In this document: piece after piece, positions 32,684 to 34,123 of the stretch | Layout of the letters: the number at the start of each line of letters is the position of its first letter | Position numbering within the stretch: the stretch's first letter is position 1 | DNA from: Nostoc sp. S13 | GTDB lineage: Bacteria > Cyanobacteriota > Cyanobacteriia > Cyanobacteriales > Nostocaceae | NCBI RefSeq assembly: GCF_029379315.1 | Contig: NZ_JAQYWQ010000080.1 | Span: 1-34,123, forward strand | Direction of reading: 5' to 3' | Length of the DNA: 34,123 bases | The notes under the pieces: generated by a model | Database searches by the model: none | The model's input: only the letters and a program-made list of their open reading frames with translations | Told to the model about the DNA's origin: nothing | Made by a program: the position numbers and the translations under genes

Positions 32684-32904
32684 AATTGTCTCCTTTTGTT
32701 GATAAGGGTTAATAATCTGTTGAAGTGGCACTGTTAAACCACCTGCTGTCGCGATTGTGGAATGGCAATTATCCACTATCCAGATCAAAATCGAGATCAA
32801 AGTAGGTTGGCATAATGTCCTTTTTGATTACTCAACATGAGTTGTCAGCGAAATTTTGGCGTTTTACACTCGCTCAAACTTTGGATTGATTAAACAGGGA
32901 TGGG

Positions 32905-33759
32905 TTACAGTCGTGACGTGAGAAATTGAGCGATATAGTTTGCGATCGCATCCCCTTCTTCTTCCAGGGCAAAATGTCCGGTATCAAGCAAATGGAACTC
33001 AACGTCTTTCAGGTCGCGCTTGTAGGGATAAGCGCCTTCGGCTGGGAAAATGTAGTCGTTCTGACCCCAAACAATCAGGGTTGGTGGCTGATATTTGCGG
33101 AAATACTCCTGCCATTGCGGGTATAATGGTGGATTAGTGCCATAGCTATACAGCAGCGCCAGCTGAATCTGATCGTTGCCGGGGCGATCGAGGAAAAATT
33201 GATCCATATTCCAGGTATCCGGGCTGATCGCTTCCAGATTGCGAACGCCATTGGTATATTGCCACTTGGTTGCATCCAGGGTGACAAGGTGTTTGAGCTT
33301 GTCAGCATTCTCAGGAGAACGGTCTTGCCAATATGCCTTGAGCGGCTCCCAAAATTCACGCAGCCCTTCTTCGTAGGCATTCCCGTTTTGGACAATAAGT
33401 GCTTCCACTCGCTCTGGATCTTTAGCCGCAATCCGATAGCCAATGGGAGCGCCATAATCCATCACGTAAAGGCTATAGCGCTTCAGATTGATTGCGGTAA
33501 TAAATTTCTCCACGATCTGTGCCAGGTGATCAAACGTGTAATCAAACTCATTCACAGTTGGCATCGAACTATTCCCGTAACCCGGATAATCTGGTGCAAC
33601 CAGATGGAAGCGATCGGCCAGCGCAGGTATCAGATTGCGAAACATGTGAGATGAGGTCGGGAAGCCATGCAACAGCAGAATTGTCGGATTATTGCGGGAG
33701 CCAGCTTCTCGATAAAAGATATCTAAACCATCGATCGAAACTGTGCTATATGTGGTCAT
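32905..33759 (-). CDS. Alpha/beta hydrolase (haloalkane-dehalogenase / epoxide-hydrolase-like)
   Basis: A 284-aa hydrolase. Features: ILLLHGFPTSSHMFRNLIP, APDYPGYGNSS, the nucleophile segment LYVMDYGAPIGYRIA (Asp in VMDYG), a helical cap, TLIVWGQNDYIFP (acid) and LLDTGHFALEEE (catalytic His). Asp as nucleophile and the HGFPTSS/GYGxS motifs place it with fluoroacetate/haloalkane dehalogenase-type enzymes, but activity cannot be told. It is the first gene of the minus-strand accessory block as seen here. Confidence 0.88.
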   Translation of the reverse strand: MTTYSTVSIDGLDIFYREAGSRNNPTILLLHGFPTSSHMFRNLIPALADRFHLVAPDYPGYGNSSMPTVNEFDYTFDHLAQIVEKFITAINLKRYSLYVMDYGAPIGYRIAAKDPERVEALIVQNGNAYEEGLREFWEPLKAYWQDRSPENADKLKHLVTLDATKWQYTNGVRNLEAISPDTWNMDQFFLDRPGNDQIQLALLYSYGTNPPLYPQWQEYFRKYQPPTLIVWGQNDYIFPAEGAYPYKRDLKDVEFHLLDTGHFALEEEGDAIANYIAQFLTSRL

Positions 33760-33837
33760 GACTTTACTCTTTCTAAAATTGTCGGTGAAGCTGAAATTGT
33801 GGGGTGAAATCGATCATCAGTGATTACCTATAACTAA

Positions 33838-33930
33838 TAGGACTTACGCACGAGTTACGGAATACCGAACCGCAGAGGCGCAGAGGACACGGAGAAATCA
33901 GAGTTTGAAAGATATTTTGCGTAAGTCCTA
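33838..33930. mobile_element. MITE-like element, 93 bp with 13-bp terminal inverted repeats
   Basis: Arms TAGGACTTACGCA (33838-33850) and TGCGTAAGTCCTA (33918-33930) are perfect. The inside CCGCAGAGGCGCAGAGGACA is a widespread cyanobacterial repeat core. TAACTA occurs at both edges (33831, 33929) and could be part of a target duplication. Confidence 0.65.
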
Positions 33931-33967
33931 ACTAAAACTCGTTGCTTTACGGTGAGTCGTCGTGTTG

Positions 33968-34040
33968 TCATTGCTGAGGAGGCGGAGGAATAATTTCGAT
34001 GCTGTACTCAGGTGAAGTGGTGAGGATTTTATCGAACAGA
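33968..34040 (-). pseudogene. Possible 3' end of a lost gene
   Basis: A minus-strand frame reads LFDKILTTSPEYSIEIIPPP then PQQ and stop. It looks like an authentic protein C-terminus, but it is cut off upstream by the heptamer repeat. The family is not identified. Confidence 0.3.
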
Positions 34041-34042
34041 AT

Positions 34043-34074
34043 TCAGGAGTCAGGAGTCAGGAGTCAGCAGTCAG
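34043..34074. repeat. Short tandem heptamer repeat (STRR type)
   Basis: TCAGGAG three times, then TCAGCAG and TCAG. Heptamer tandem repeats of this kind are typical of Nostocales genomes. Confidence 0.8.
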
Positions 34075-34123
34075 AATACAGGAAAGGTATTCTGTACGAC
34101 TGGTGGATGAATAATCGGCGTTT

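Larger units (their letters stand above)
33760..34123. other. Intergenic end region with repeats
   Basis: It contains a MITE-like element (33838-33930), a short open minus-strand tail and a heptamer repeat (34043-34074). No complete gene. Confidence 0.5.

Noticed and set aside
32684..32800. 39-residue N-terminal extension of the HSL-type hydrolase
   Set aside because: It has no ribosome site, whereas the ATG at 32683 has GGAG at good distance and the expected family start.

Overview
The window looks like chromosomal DNA of a filamentous, probably Nostocales-type, cyanobacterium. Evidence seen in the sequence: many GCGATCGC (HIP1) palindromes, heptamer tandem repeats of the TCAGGAG type, several small hairpin/MITE-like dispersed repeats, a DUF2808 protein, a Ser/Thr kinase fused to a GUN4 domain, and a TIGR03985-like WYL regulator. 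No rRNA, tRNA, Cas1 or Cas2 gene was seen.

Layout. Bases 1-3100 hold gene wreckage (MFS transporter, MetQ/NlpA lipoprotein and 4Fe-4S ferredoxin remnants) around an intact old-yellow-enzyme gene. Bases 3579-7156 hold a DUF2808 protein, a kinase-GUN4 protein and a GAF protein. Bases 7259-24975 are a type III CRISPR-Cas island, best matched to subtype III-D because of csx10 and a csx19-like gene. Bases 25205-33759 are an all-minus-strand accessory block of oxidoreductases and alpha/beta hydrolases (GMC oxidoreductase, RclA/mercuric-reductase-like flavoprotein, DUF1348, DUF6130-like, three hydrolases) with truncated GST and SDR genes between them.

The CRISPR island. A long minus-strand operon runs csx3, csx3-AAA, cas10 (GGDD present, no HD nuclease domain seen), cas7, csx10 (cas5), small subunit, CARF protein, csx7, PD-(D/E)XK protein, cas7-like, csx19-like, cas7-like, 211-aa protein. 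Divergent from it are a WYL regulator and an HD-domain hydrolase of the RelA/SpoT type. Cas6 (with an unusual C-terminal helix-turn-helix-like extension) lies outside the operon, next to a one-spacer array. A second, five-spacer array lies at the far end. Both arrays have the same 37-bp repeat, the same orientation and closely related 230-bp leaders, all read on the minus strand, so the entire cas operon sits between direct repeats. A HigBA-like toxin-antitoxin pair and a relic of a different CRISPR repeat lie between array 1 and the operon end.

Working model (inference). Cas6 matures crRNAs. The Cas10-Cas7-Csx10 complex cuts target RNA and Cas10 makes cyclic oligoadenylate. The CARF protein is the signal-activated effector, and the stand-alone Csx3 is the ring nuclease that switches it off. 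The AAA-fused Csx3 has lost the catalytic His and may sense or buffer the signal instead. The PD-(D/E)XK and HD proteins are the least explained members of the locus.
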